A stretch of 64,000 bases of DNA, from positions 310,001-374,000 of the forward strand of contig NZ_FQVQ01000001.1 in NCBI RefSeq assembly GCF_900129405.1, in the 5' to 3' direction. Under the pieces are notes generated by a model. That model had not been told where the DNA came from. It did not search any database and saw nothing but the letters and a program-made list of their open reading frames with translations. Positions 7,927 through 16,147 of this stretch are shown in pieces (the first letter of the stretch is position 1; the number at the start of each line of letters is the position of its first letter). A program made the translations under genes and the position numbers. This stretch comes from Flavobacterium fontis (GTDB taxonomy: Bacteria; Bacteroidota; Bacteroidia; Flavobacteriales; Flavobacteriaceae).

Positions 7927-10704
7927 ATGAAAAAAATTTTATTACTTTCTATTTTTTTCCTTGGCTTGGCGGGTATGAATGCGCAGACTGGTCGTTATTG
8001 GTCAGCCGCGCAACCCGGTAAAGACATAGAACGAGCTAAAGGAACATTCAGAAGTACATTTCCTACGCAGTATGATTTGTATACGCTGAATTTCGATCAA
8101 TTAAAAAACAGATTGATGACAATTGTCGATCAGCCTGGTACTACTTGTGTAATCACACTTCCGAATACACAAGGAAAATTAGAGGATTTTGTGGTCAATG
8201 AAGCGTCTAATTTTGAGGCTGATTTACAAGCACAATTCCCTGATATTCGCGCTTTTTCAGGGAAGAGTACACTAGACCCAACAGCTTACATGAAGTTGAG
8301 TATCAGTCCAAGAGGGATAAAGACAGTTGTATTTAGAGCAGGAACTTCGAGTGAATTTATGGAACCTTTTTCTGCCGACGGAACAATTTATGTGGTTTAC
8401 AATAAAGCCAATAACGGTCCAAAACCCGCATGGAAATGTGACGTATTGGATGATGAATTTGGTGGATTAGCGAATCCTTCCAATAGAAATTCTGGTGGAA
8501 ATGTAGTATTGGCCAATAACGGCGTTCTAAAAACGATGCGTTTGGCACAATCGTGTACAGCGGAATATTCTAATTATTTTGGAGCGACAAGTGCGGCTCA
8601 AGTTAACTTGGTACTAGCTGCGTTTAATGAAACGATGACGCGTGCTAATGGATGTTATGAAAAAGATTTGGGCGTTCACCTTAACATTGTTGCTGAATCT
8701 ACAAATGTAATTTTCTATAACGCGGCCACGGATCCGTACTCTGCTGCGGCCACGGGTTCTGCAGGGGCTTGGAATACTGAACTTCAAAATACCTTAAGTA
8801 CCCGATTGACAGGTACAGGGACAACGCTTGCAGCTAACAATGCGGCGTATGATATCGGACATTTATTCGGAGCCTCTGGTGGAGGAGGAAATGCAGGTTG
8901 TATTGGGTGTGTTTGTACCGATGATACCGCAAGCACCACCGACCGTAATAAAGGAAGTGGATATACCTCTCCAAGTGATGGAATTCCAGAAGGAGATACG
9001 TTTGATATCGATTATGTAGTACACGAAGTAGGGCACCAATTAGGGGCTAATCACACGTTTACTCATGCTAATGAAGGGTCAGGATATAATGTTGAAGTAG
9101 GTTCTGGTATTACCATTATGGGTTATGCTGGGATTACAGCCTATAATGCCGCAAACAATTCAATTGATGTGTATCATGTGCTTTCGATTTCTCAAATTCA
9201 AAATAATTTGAATACTAAAACTTGTCCCGTTTCAACCCAATTGGCGGGTGTTAATGCTACTCCTACAGCGAATGCAGGTGGAAACTTTACGATTCCAAGA
9301 AGCACACCTTTTATGTTGATTGGTTCTGGTAATGATAACGATGGAGATCCTTTAACATATAGCTGGGAACAAGTTAATGTGGATACAGCAGGTTCCTTTA
9401 CAGGAGCGAATAGTGTAGCAGCTGTTGGTAAAACAGGGGGTCCAAACTGGATTTCATATCCTCCTTCTACTTCTCCTATTCGTTACTGTCCGGTTTTGCC
9501 AACGGTTTTTGCCGGAGGACAAACTACGCAAGGAAGTGCAGGTATTGCGGTTGAAGCGTTAAGTTCGGTAGGAAGAAACCTTAATTTCCGTTTAACAGTT
9601 CGTGATAATGCACCGTATGTTCCGAATTCTGAAGTTGGACAAACAGGAACAGCCAATGCAACAATTACGGTTGATGCAACAAAAGGACCTCTAACCGTTA
9701 CCTCGCAAAATACGGCTGATATTTCGTATACGTTAGGTTCGACACAATCAGTAACTTGGGCTGTAAACAACACCAATACCATTACAGGAGGTGCCAATGT
9801 TGATATTTTAATTACTACTGATAATGGAGCAACTTGGACAACTTTATTGGCTGGAACACCTAATGACGGTGCTGCTGATGTGGTTATGCCAACGACACCC
9901 GCGGTTAGTTGCCGTTTAATGGTTAAAGCTAGCAACAACATTTTCTTTAATGTAAACAGTAATAATTTCTCAGTAGGATTTAGTGTTACTACAACTTGTA
10001 ATACGTATACCGGAAGTTCGTTGCCTATTGTAACAGCAGCAGGTTTCCCTGCAAATCAAATAGGTACTGTTAATGTACCGATTACAGGTTCTATTAGCAG
10101 TGTGAATGTATTTAACAACATTACCCACACTTATTTGTCGGATGTTATTACAGATATCAGTAGTCCAACCAACCCAACCACTTTTGTGAAAATGTTTAAC
10201 AGAAGTTGTGGAAATACAAATGGTTCGTTGAATTTAAAATTCACTAATGGAGGTGCTGCTATAAACTGTACCGCTGGAGGAACTACCCTTCAAAATGTAG
10301 CGCCAGGAGAAAGTTTAACGGCATTTAACGGTCAAAATCCGCAAGGAACATGGACACTTCGTGTATATGATACATTTGCGGGAGATGATGGAACTTTGAA
10401 TTCTTGGTCTATCGAAATTTGTACCCAACAAGTTACTTTACTTACGGATAGTTTTGGATTGGATTCATTTAATTTAGCACCAAATCCAAACAATGGAGTT
10501 TTCAATGTAAACTTCAATCCTACGGTTAGTGATGTAGAAATTAGCGTTTACGATATGCAAGGAAGATCTGTTTTCCAACGTCAATATACAGCTAATGGCG
10601 CATTTAACGAAACTGTTGATTTAGGCACTGTTCAAACTGGAGTATATTTAGTTACTGTGATGAATGGATCTAATAAAGAAGTACGTAAAATCGTAATTCG
10701 ATAA
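7927..10704 (+). CDS. Secreted reprolysin-like zinc metalloprotease with P-domain and T9SS type A sorting domain
   Basis: A secreted protein of 925 residues from the ATG at 7927. The frame is open further upstream to a TTG at 7897, but that TTG lies inside a TATATTTG -7 element and would put ten residues before a typical signal peptide (MKKILLLSIFFLGLAGMNAQ). The catalytic zinc motif HEVGHQLGANH is at residues 366-376, the HExxHxxGxxH pattern of metzincins such as reprolysins. It is followed by GSGITIMGYAG, with the Met-turn-like IMGYA. A proprotein-convertase-type P domain occupies roughly 690-830. The C-terminus (LAPNPNNGVFNV, VYDMQGRSVF, GVYLVTV, KIVIR) is a T9SS type A sorting domain. The likely role is extracellular proteolysis; the substrate is unknown. 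The gene is monocistronic and ends at a UUCG-loop terminator. Confidence 0.92.
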   Translation: MKKILLLSIFFLGLAGMNAQTGRYWSAAQPGKDIERAKGTFRSTFPTQYDLYTLNFDQLKNRLMTIVDQPGTTCVITLPNTQGKLEDFVVNEASNFEADLQAQFPDIRAFSGKSTLDPTAYMKLSISPRGIKTVVFRAGTSSEFMEPFSADGTIYVVYNKANNGPKPAWKCDVLDDEFGGLANPSNRNSGGNVVLANNGVLKTMRLAQSCTAEYSNYFGATSAAQVNLVLAAFNETMTRANGCYEKDLGVHLNIVAESTNVIFYNAATDPYSAAATGSAGAWNTELQNTLSTRLTGTGTTLAANNAAYDIGHLFGASGGGGNAGCIGCVCTDDTASTTDRNKGSGYTSPSDGIPEGDTFDIDYVVHEVGHQLGANHTFTHANEGSGYNVEVGSGITIMGYAGITAYNAANNSIDVYHVLSISQIQNNLNTKTCPVSTQLAGVNATPTANAGGNFTIPRSTPFMLIGSGNDNDGDPLTYSWEQVNVDTAGSFTGANSVAAVGKTGGPNWISYPPSTSPIRYCPVLPTVFAGGQTTQGSAGIAVEALSSVGRNLNFRLTVRDNAPYVPNSEVGQTGTANATITVDATKGPLTVTSQNTADISYTLGSTQSVTWAVNNTNTITGGANVDILITTDNGATWTTLLAGTPNDGAADVVMPTTPAVSCRLMVKASNNIFFNVNSNNFSVGFSVTTTCNTYTGSSLPIVTAAGFPANQIGTVNVPITGSISSVNVFNNITHTYLSDVITDISSPTNPTTFVKMFNRSCGNTNGSLNLKFTNGGAAINCTAGGTTLQNVAPGESLTAFNGQNPQGTWTLRVYDTFAGDDGTLNSWSIEICTQQVTLLTDSFGLDSFNLAPNPNNGVFNVNFNPTVSDVEISVYDMQGRSVFQRQYTANGAFNETVDLGTVQTGVYLVTVMNGSNKEVRKIVIR

Positions 10705-10724
10705 GCTATCTTACTAAATTATAG

Positions 10725-10747
10725 AAAGCTCCTTCGGGAGCTTTTTT
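10725..10747 (+). terminator. Terminator of the metalloprotease gene (UUCG loop)
   Basis: AAAGCTCC TTCG GGAGCTTT followed by a T run. The loop is the very stable C(UUCG)G tetraloop. It may also serve pth from the other side, where the U tract is shorter. Confidence 0.85.
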
Positions 10748-10754
10748 TATGGAT

Positions 10755-11378
10755 TTATTTTCCGTTAAAAGTATTCATCGTGGTGGACAAACCGGCGAGT
10801 ACAAAGGAGGTTATTGCTTCTCGGCAAAGTGCCAATCGTTCAGGGAGTGCCCCTTTTTCAGTTTCATCCCATTCGCCCAAAACATAATTCACTTGTTGTC
10901 CTTTTTTAAATTGATCGCTGATGCCAAATCGAAACCGAGGGTATTCGGTGGTGGCAAGAACAGCTTGGATATTTTTTAAACCATTATGGCCCCCATCACT
11001 TCCTTTGGCTTTGATTCGAACGGTGCCAAAAGGTAAATTCAAATCATCAGTAATAACCAGTACATTTTCAATAGGGATGTTTTCTTTATCCATCCAATAT
11101 TTTACGGCTTTACCGCTCAAATTCATGTATGTATTAGGCTTCAACAAAAAAACCGTTTTCCCTTTAATTTTACACTCGGCCAGCTCTCCTAGTTTTGCGG
11201 TTTGAAAAGACTCGTTTTCTTGTTTTGCAAAAAAATCGACAACTTTAAATCCAATATTGTGTCGGGTATTCACGTATTCAGCGCCAATATTGCCTAGGCC
11301 TACTATAAGATATTTCTTCATAGGTGATGTGTTTTCAGAATTTGGTGTTTTACGAAAAATAGAAAGCAACCGAATCAT
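10755..11378 (-). CDS. pth: Peptidyl-tRNA hydrolase
   Basis: Releases tRNA from prematurely dropped peptidyl-tRNA. The Pth family signature is plain: KYLIVGLGNIGAEYVNTRHNIGF with the catalytic His in RHNIGF, then LLKPNTYMNLSG, DDLNLPFGTVRIK with the catalytic Asp, and GSDGGHNGL. From the ATG at 11378 the protein has 207 residues with a 19-residue extension before MKKYLIVGLGN. An alternative start at that Met (11321) would give the core family length. A TACTTTTG -7 element (11384-11391) lies so close to 11378 that the long form would be nearly leaderless, so the shorter form is a real possibility. It follows rplY but is separated from it by a terminator. Confidence 0.95.
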   Translation of the reverse strand: MIRLLSIFRKTPNSENTSPMKKYLIVGLGNIGAEYVNTRHNIGFKVVDFFAKQENESFQTAKLGELAECKIKGKTVFLLKPNTYMNLSGKAVKYWMDKENIPIENVLVITDDLNLPFGTVRIKAKGSDGGHNGLKNIQAVLATTEYPRFRFGISDQFKKGQQVNYVLGEWDETEKGALPERLALCREAITSFVLAGLSTTMNTFNGK

Positions 11379-11412
11379 GAGTGCAAAAGTACTTCAAATG
11401 CCGTGGGTCTTC

Positions 11413-11442
11413 AAAAAAAAAGCACCGGAAATCTCCGATGCT
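11413..11442 (-). terminator. Terminator of the prs-rplY transcript
   Basis: On the minus strand AGCATCGGA GATT TCCGGTGCT forms a 9-bp stem with one G-T pair and is followed by eight T residues. It lies 24 bp after the rplY stop. Confidence 0.8.
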
Positions 11443-11465
11443 TTTTAGAATCCTTATGGAAAAGA

Positions 11466-12074
11466 TTATTTTTTCTTTCCTTTGGCTGCTGCTTTTTCGG
11501 CTTTGGCTGCTTCTTGAGCTGCTTTCATCGCCGCACGTGAAATCTTCACTTGACATACAACCGTGTTGTCTGGGTGCATCAATTTGTAATTGTCGCTTCC
11601 TAATTTGGTTACATACAATTTGTTCCCCATTTGTAATTCAGAAATATCTGCATATACATAATCAGGAAGGTTTTTAGGTAACGCTTTTACTTTTAAACGA
11701 CGTAAGTTTAAGTTCAAAACACCCCCTAATAACACCCCAGGCGATGTACCTGTGATTTTTACAGGAACCTCCATGATGATTTCTTTATCCTCCTTTAATT
11801 GATAAAAATCAATGTGTAAGATAGCATCAGAAACAGGGTGAAATTGAATATCCTGTAGGATTGCGTTAAACACTTTTCCTCCTAAATCAATCGCAACAGT
11901 ATGCGCATCTGGAGTGTAAACTAAACTTTTGAAAGCTTTGCTTTCTGCTTGAAAGTGTACTGGTTGTTCTCCTCCGTAGATTACGCAAGGAACCATTCCA
12001 GCATCACGTACGGCCTTCGTTGCCTTTTTGCCTACGCTTTCTCTTTCAGATCCTTTGATTGAAATTGACTTCAT
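11466..12074 (-). CDS. rplY: Large-subunit ribosomal protein L25 (long, Ctc/TL5 type)
   Basis: A 5S-rRNA-binding protein of the large subunit. At 202 residues it is the two-domain form: an N-terminal L25 fold ([20 protein letters not shown], then VPCVIYGG and [16 protein letters not shown]) and a C-terminal TL5-like beta domain ([19 protein letters not shown]). It ends in an Ala/Lys-rich tail ([12 protein letters not shown]). It lies 20 bp downstream of prs, the conserved prs-rplY arrangement found in many bacteria, with pth following after a terminator. Confidence 0.95.
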   Translation of the reverse strand: MKSISIKGSERESVGKKATKAVRDAGMVPCVIYGGEQPVHFQAESKAFKSLVYTPDAHTVAIDLGGKVFNAILQDIQFHPVSDAILHIDFYQLKEDKEIIMEVPVKITGTSPGVLLGGVLNLNLRRLKVKALPKNLPDYVYADISELQMGNKLYVTKLGSDNYKLMHPDNTVVCQVKISRAAMKAAQEAAKAEKAAAKGKKK

Positions 12075-12094
12075 TATTTAGATATATTAATTAT

Positions 12095-13036
12095 TTACAT
12101 TAAAAATTTTCCGCTAATGGAGTTGTTGTGTTGTACCATCTGCATTACTTCGGCAAACAGTGGCGCACAACTTACCACTTTGATTTTTGGCGATTCCTTT
12201 TTCAGCGGAATGGAATCGGTAACGATAAGCTCGCTAAGCTGTGATTTTTCTATTTTTTCATAGGCCTCACCCGACAAAATCGCGTGCGTACAAATGGCTC
12301 GAACACTCAATGCACCCCGCTCAATCATCAAGTCGGCTGCTTTCGCTAAAGTGCCTCCAGTGTCAATCATGTCGTCCACAAGAATCACATTGCGCCCTTT
12401 TACTTCACCTATCAATTCCATCGTTTCAATGACATTGGCCGCTTTACGTTGTTTGTAACAAACTACAACGTCTGAGGTTAAGAATTTGGAATACGCATAG
12501 GCTCGTTTTGAACCTCCCATATCAGGCGATGCGATAGTGAGATTTTCTAGATTCAAACTTTTTACGTAGGGCAAGAAAATCGTAGAGGCAAACAAGTGAT
12601 CTACTGGTTTTTCAAAAAATCCTTGAATTTGATCGGCATGCAAGTCCATCGTCATTATTCGCGTTGCCCCAGCCGTTTCCAACAATTTGGCAATCAATTT
12701 GGCTCCGATGGGAACGCGAGGTTTGTCTTTACGATCTTGGCGAGCATACCCAAAATAAGGGATTACAGGCGTAATGTGTCTGGCTGAAGCGCGCTTGGCC
12801 GCATCAATCATCAACAGCAATTCCATTAAATTGTCGGCCGACGGAAATGTCGAACAGACTATGAAAACCCGCAATCCACGAATGGATTCTTCAAAGGACG
12901 GTTGAAATTCACCATCACTAAATTTTGAGAACGTAACTTTACCCAGCGGCACCCCATAATGTTTGGCGATTTGCTCGGCAAGGTGGACACTTTGGGAACA
13001 CGCAAATATCTTTGCTTCCGGTTCTTGATGTGACAT
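12095..13036 (-). CDS. prs: Ribose-phosphate pyrophosphokinase (PRPP synthetase)
   Basis: Makes PRPP from ribose 5-phosphate and ATP for nucleotide, His and Trp synthesis. 313 residues, typical of class I. Visible motifs are the ATP-site FSDGEFQPSFEESIRG, YFGYARQDRK, the DLHADQIQGFF segment and the PRPP-binding loop VILVDDMIDTGGTL. The ATG at 13036 is preceded by a TAAATTTG -7 element on the minus strand (13088-13095), which would give a leader of about 45 bases. It is first in an operon with rplY. Confidence 0.97.
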   Translation of the reverse strand: MSHQEPEAKIFACSQSVHLAEQIAKHYGVPLGKVTFSKFSDGEFQPSFEESIRGLRVFIVCSTFPSADNLMELLLMIDAAKRASARHITPVIPYFGYARQDRKDKPRVPIGAKLIAKLLETAGATRIMTMDLHADQIQGFFEKPVDHLFASTIFLPYVKSLNLENLTIASPDMGGSKRAYAYSKFLTSDVVVCYKQRKAANVIETMELIGEVKGRNVILVDDMIDTGGTLAKAADLMIERGALSVRAICTHAILSGEAYEKIEKSQLSELIVTDSIPLKKESPKIKVVSCAPLFAEVMQMVQHNNSISGKFLM

Positions 13037-13140
13037 TTTAATCGGTTGTTTAGTAGTGAGTTAGTGTGTGTTGTGTTTATTGAGGTGCAAATTTAGAAAT
13101 AAAATCTGACTGAAGGCCTATATTTTTCAGTATTTTTTTC

Positions 13141-13169
13141 TTGTTTATTTCAATTTTTGTGTACATTTG
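13141..13169 (+). promoter_or_regulatory. Promoter of tRNA-Leu
   Basis: TTG at 13141-13143 and TACATTTG at 13162-13169 are separated by 18 bp. The predicted start lies about 20 bp before the mature tRNA 5' end. Confidence 0.6.
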
Positions 13170-13195
13170 CACCCACAAAAAACACTAAAATCCAT

Positions 13196-13275
13196 GCCCG
13201 GATGGCGGAATTGGTAGACGCGCACGACTCAAACTCGTGTTCTTAGGAGTGTGGGTTCGATTCCCACTCCGGGTA
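13196..13275 (+). tRNA. tRNA-Leu (anticodon CAA)
   Basis: A cloverleaf can be drawn. The acceptor arm pairs GCCCGGA with TCCGGGT, with a G-U pair at position 1-72. The D-loop contains AATTGGTAGA. The anticodon arm is CACGA CTCAAAC TCGTG, with CAA at 34-36 reading UUG. A long variable arm is typical of class II tRNAs, and the T-loop is GGTTCGATTCC. The CCA end is not encoded. Confidence 0.95.
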
Positions 13276-13280
13276 CAAGA

Positions 13281-13303
13281 CCTCTCACTACGAGAGGTTT
13301 TTT
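13281..13303 (+). terminator. Terminator of tRNA-Leu
   Basis: CCTCTC and GAGAGG form a short stem around ACTAC and are followed by a T run, a few bases after the mature tRNA end. Confidence 0.75.
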
Positions 13304-13315
13304 ATTTTATATGCC

Positions 13316-13360
13316 ATGAAATATTACGTTTATGTTTTGCAATCTACTGTTCGGCAGTAG
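13316..13360 (+). pseudogene. Remnant of a GIY-YIG nuclease-like gene (N-terminus only)
   Basis: An ATG opens MKYYVYVLQSTVRQ and then meets a TAG. The first ten residues are the characteristic start of small GIY-YIG domain proteins (YYVYVLQS), but the rest of the domain is missing. The following ~120 bp to the end of the next gene show no continuation in any frame that I can recognise. I infer a decayed or truncated copy. The match is short, so chance resemblance cannot be excluded. Confidence 0.45.
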
Positions 13361-13479
13361 CTTCATAGGGGATTAACCTTCAATTCAAATCTGCGTTTTG
13401 CGATGGAGCCTTTGGCCTTTGGTTTTTAGGTTTAAGCAAAAAAATAAGGAGTGTAATTATGGTGTCAAGATAAAGGCGA

Positions 13480-14322
13480 CTACGGTTTTATTTCTACAAC
13501 ACTAAGTACGGGATAATGGTCAGATAGCCATTGATGATTCGGTTTTTCAGTACGAATTTCGCTGGAATGAATTATAAAGTCTTGATGGCTAATCCAAATG
13601 TAATCAATATAATTGTTGGGAGTGTCGGTGCGAAAGCCGTTGAACGTACCTAAAGTGCTTCCGGGATTTAAAGCGGCAAAGGTATTGACCCAATCGTTTT
13701 CTAGCAGTTTCAAACGGGGATGTTCGGGGGTGGTGTTAAAATCGCCCATAAGGATTACGGGTTCATTTGTGGGATTTCGAACGGCAATTTGTGTTAAAAT
13801 AAGTGCTAAGCTTTCGGTTCGTGCCTGTTCACCAACATGATCCCAATGGGTGTTAAATACCCAGCATTGTTTACCATTTCGCCGATCCTCAAGACGTACA
13901 AAGCTACAAACGCGATTGCAAGCGGCATCCCAACCGCGTGAAATTTTTTCAGGAGTACGCGACAACCAAAATGTGCCACTGTCTTTAATGATAAATCGAC
14001 TGGTTTTTATAAAGAGGCCACTGGCTTCTCCAGTATAATTTTCCTCCCGACCCACACCTACCTTTTGATAACCGGGCATGCCTTTGTGTAATTCAGTCAT
14101 TTGATGGGGAAGCGCTTCTTGTACGCCCAATACATCGGGATGGATGGTGTTGATTTGATGCAAAAGTGGGGTTTTACGATTGTCCCATCGGTTGACACCA
14201 TCGGAGGCGATATCGAGTCGGATGTTGTAGGTCATTACCGAAAACCTTTCCGATTGGGCCCAACCCTTTGCAAGCATGAAAATCCCAAGAATACCTATAA
14301 AGAAGTTACGCTTTTTCCACAT
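13480..14322 (-). CDS. Secreted endonuclease/exonuclease/phosphatase-family hydrolase
   Basis: About 280 residues. The full EEP catalytic set is visible after a signal peptide: VMTYNIRLD, GVQEAL, NTHWDHVGEQAR, LMGDFNTTPEHP, YIDYIWIS and LSDHYPV. Members cleave phosphodiester or phosphate ester bonds with Mg2+; the substrate of this one is unknown. An in-frame GTG at 14340 overlaps the umuD stop. I prefer the ATG at 14322 because it opens MWKKRNFFIGILGIFMLAKG, a clean signal peptide, 10 bp after the umuD stop. It sits last in a umuC-umuD-EEP series on the same strand, although an exported enzyme is not an obvious functional partner of translesion polymerase. Confidence 0.87.
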   Translation of the reverse strand: MWKKRNFFIGILGIFMLAKGWAQSERFSVMTYNIRLDIASDGVNRWDNRKTPLLHQINTIHPDVLGVQEALPHQMTELHKGMPGYQKVGVGREENYTGEASGLFIKTSRFIIKDSGTFWLSRTPEKISRGWDAACNRVCSFVRLEDRRNGKQCWVFNTHWDHVGEQARTESLALILTQIAVRNPTNEPVILMGDFNTTPEHPRLKLLENDWVNTFAALNPGSTLGTFNGFRTDTPNNYIDYIWISHQDFIIHSSEIRTEKPNHQWLSDHYPVLSVVEIKP

Positions 14323-14332
14323 CTTACTCTTT

Positions 14333-14770
14333 TTACACACTTTTTATGACATAGGTTACGATACCCCAAATAATCAATTCATTTTCTTCTGTGATTAAAA
14401 TGGGAGGATAGCTGGGATTTTCGGGCATTAAATACACGGCATTTTTTTCTTTTCGAATGCGCTTCACCGTAAATTCTCCATCAATACAGCACACCGCAAT
14501 TTTATTATGAACGGGTTCCAAACTACGGTCGATGACCATGATATCCCCATCGTCTATTCCGGCGCCAATCATTGAATTTCCCGAAGCTTTTGCGTAGAAA
14601 GTTGCTTCGCGGTTGCGGACCAATACGTGATCCAAACTTATTTTTGCTTCATCAAAATCGGCCGCTGGTGAAGGAAATCCCGCTTTGATGCCGCCTGAGA
14701 AATAGGGGAGTCCTTCCTTCGGACTTAAATCGGGGATAAAAAAAGTGAGTTTAGCGTTGTTTAGCGACAT
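14333..14770 (-). CDS. umuD: UmuD-like translesion synthesis subunit (S24 family self-cleaving)
   Basis: 145 residues, usual for UmuD. The cleavage site Ala30-Gly31 (SGGIKAGFPSPAADF) is followed by the Ser-Lys dyad: Ser66 in GNSM and Lys103 in FTVKRI. RecA-stimulated self-cleavage would give the active UmuD' form that partners UmuC as DNA polymerase V. The ATG at 14770 overlaps the end of umuC by 10 bp, indicating translational coupling. The gene order is umuC then umuD, the reverse of E. coli. I see no recognisable LexA box, but LexA sites in this phylum are not well defined. Confidence 0.93.
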   Translation of the reverse strand: MSLNNAKLTFFIPDLSPKEGLPYFSGGIKAGFPSPAADFDEAKISLDHVLVRNREATFYAKASGNSMIGAGIDDGDIMVIDRSLEPVHNKIAVCCIDGEFTVKRIRKEKNAVYLMPENPSYPPILITEENELIIWGIVTYVIKSV

Positions 14771-16029
14771 TGTACGGTAATGATATCGTTAATATTGGTG
14801 GTGAATTTGGGAGACAAATGGTTTTGCTTCATCTTCCACGTTCGATTCAAATCGTGCATTCCTAGGCGAATCTTCCGCTCTCCTGTTTTTTTGAAATAGG
14901 CATCCATCACTTTCATTAGCGCTTCGTGTTTTGGATTTTCATCCTGAAACAAATTGAACTGCTTTTGGTTTTGTGGGGTAATTGATGAGACAATCACGCC
15001 TGTTTTTTTGTATTCTTCTCCTTCGCGAAACAGTTGCGCAATCATGCGAGTAGCGGTTTGACTCAGCGTGATGCTTGAATGGGTAGGAAACGGTAAGGTT
15101 TCTTGGGCATAAAAGTTATACCGTCCGTTATCGGGATTATGAAATTTATCTTTGCGCAAATACACGGTAATAACCTGACAGTCTGATTGCTGTTTTCGTA
15201 ATTTTTCACCACAAATCGATGCAAAAGTTGACACCCGCTCTTTCAATTCGTCGAGGTTGTTGATACGCCCTTCAAAACTTCGGGTGACGGCGATGTGTTT
15301 TTTATCTTTAGGTTCTTCGAGTTCTAGCACCGACTGACCCAACAATTCCAATCGCAAACGGTTCCCAACCACGCCCATTTCTTTTTGAATATACGATTCA
15401 TGTTGTGGTAGTGTAAAATCGTAAGCTGTATGAATCTGGCGTGCTTTCATTTTTTTTGTCAACCGAAAGCCGATACCCCAAACGTCCTCTATCGCTGTCC
15501 ATTTTAACGCTTTGATTCGTTTTTCTTCGCTGTCAATGACATAGGAGCCTTGGGTGCGTTCGGGAAATTTTTTGGCAATTTTATTAGCAATTTTAGCCAA
15601 TGCTTTGGAGGGAGCAAAGCCAACAGAGATTGGAATACTCAACCATTTCAGGACGCGCTTTCGCATTTGAATTCCATAATCCTGCCATTCGATTGCGTGC
15701 ATGCCGTCAAAATTCAGGAAGGCTTCGTCGATGCTGTAGACTTCAACATGGGGTGTAAAACCTTCCAGGATTTTCATAACGCGACTACTCATGTCCCCAT
15801 ACAGCGCATAGTTGGATGAAAATACATGGATCCCGTGTTTTTTAATCAGTGGACGGCATTCAAATTCGGGCGCACCCATGGGAATTCCCAAGTCTTTTGC
15901 TTCGTAACTCCGCGCAATGACGCAACCATCATTATTCGACAGCACCACGATAGGTTTCCCCACCAATTGCGGTTGGAACACCCGTTCGCAGGAGGCATAA
16001 AAATTATTGCAATCGACTAATGCATACAT
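14761..16029 (-). CDS. umuC: Y-family DNA polymerase V catalytic subunit
   Basis: 422 residues from the ATG at 16029, the start that puts the Y-family motif YALVDCNNFYASCERVF at the very N-terminus. The open frame extends 27 codons further but without family similarity. Catalytic residues are Asp6 and the YSIDEAF motif with Asp101 and Glu102. The helix-hairpin-helix region (IEDVWGIGFRLTKKM) and the little-finger domain follow. It performs error-prone bypass of DNA lesions with UmuD', whose gene overlaps its 3' end. Confidence 0.95.
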   Translation of the reverse strand: MYALVDCNNFYASCERVFQPQLVGKPIVVLSNNDGCVIARSYEAKDLGIPMGAPEFECRPLIKKHGIHVFSSNYALYGDMSSRVMKILEGFTPHVEVYSIDEAFLNFDGMHAIEWQDYGIQMRKRVLKWLSIPISVGFAPSKALAKIANKIAKKFPERTQGSYVIDSEEKRIKALKWTAIEDVWGIGFRLTKKMKARQIHTAYDFTLPQHESYIQKEMGVVGNRLRLELLGQSVLELEEPKDKKHIAVTRSFEGRINNLDELKERVSTFASICGEKLRKQQSDCQVITVYLRKDKFHNPDNGRYNFYAQETLPFPTHSSITLSQTATRMIAQLFREGEEYKKTGVIVSSITPQNQKQFNLFQDENPKHEALMKVMDAYFKKTGERKIRLGMHDLNRTWKMKQNHLSPKFTTNINDIITVQCR

Positions 16030-16101
16030 GGTATAAAAGTAGCGAATCGGATGAAAATGAAGGGAAAGAACAAGCGTTAAAATTCGCCATTGTTCATAAA
16101 A

Positions 16102-16127
16102 AAAGGCCATCCGTTGGGACAGCCTTT
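16102..16127 (-). terminator. Terminator of the nuo operon
   Basis: On the minus strand AAAGGC...GCCTTT forms an outer stem, with an inner GTCC/GGAC-type pairing interrupted by two mismatches. A run of T residues follows. It lies about 20 bp after the nuoN stop. Confidence 0.65.
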
Positions 16128-16147
16128 GTGGGGTTAAAATCGTCTGA

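Noticed and set aside
16030..16147. LexA/SOS box upstream of umuC
   Set aside because: No convincing palindrome is seen, and the LexA consensus in this phylum is not firm enough to call one.
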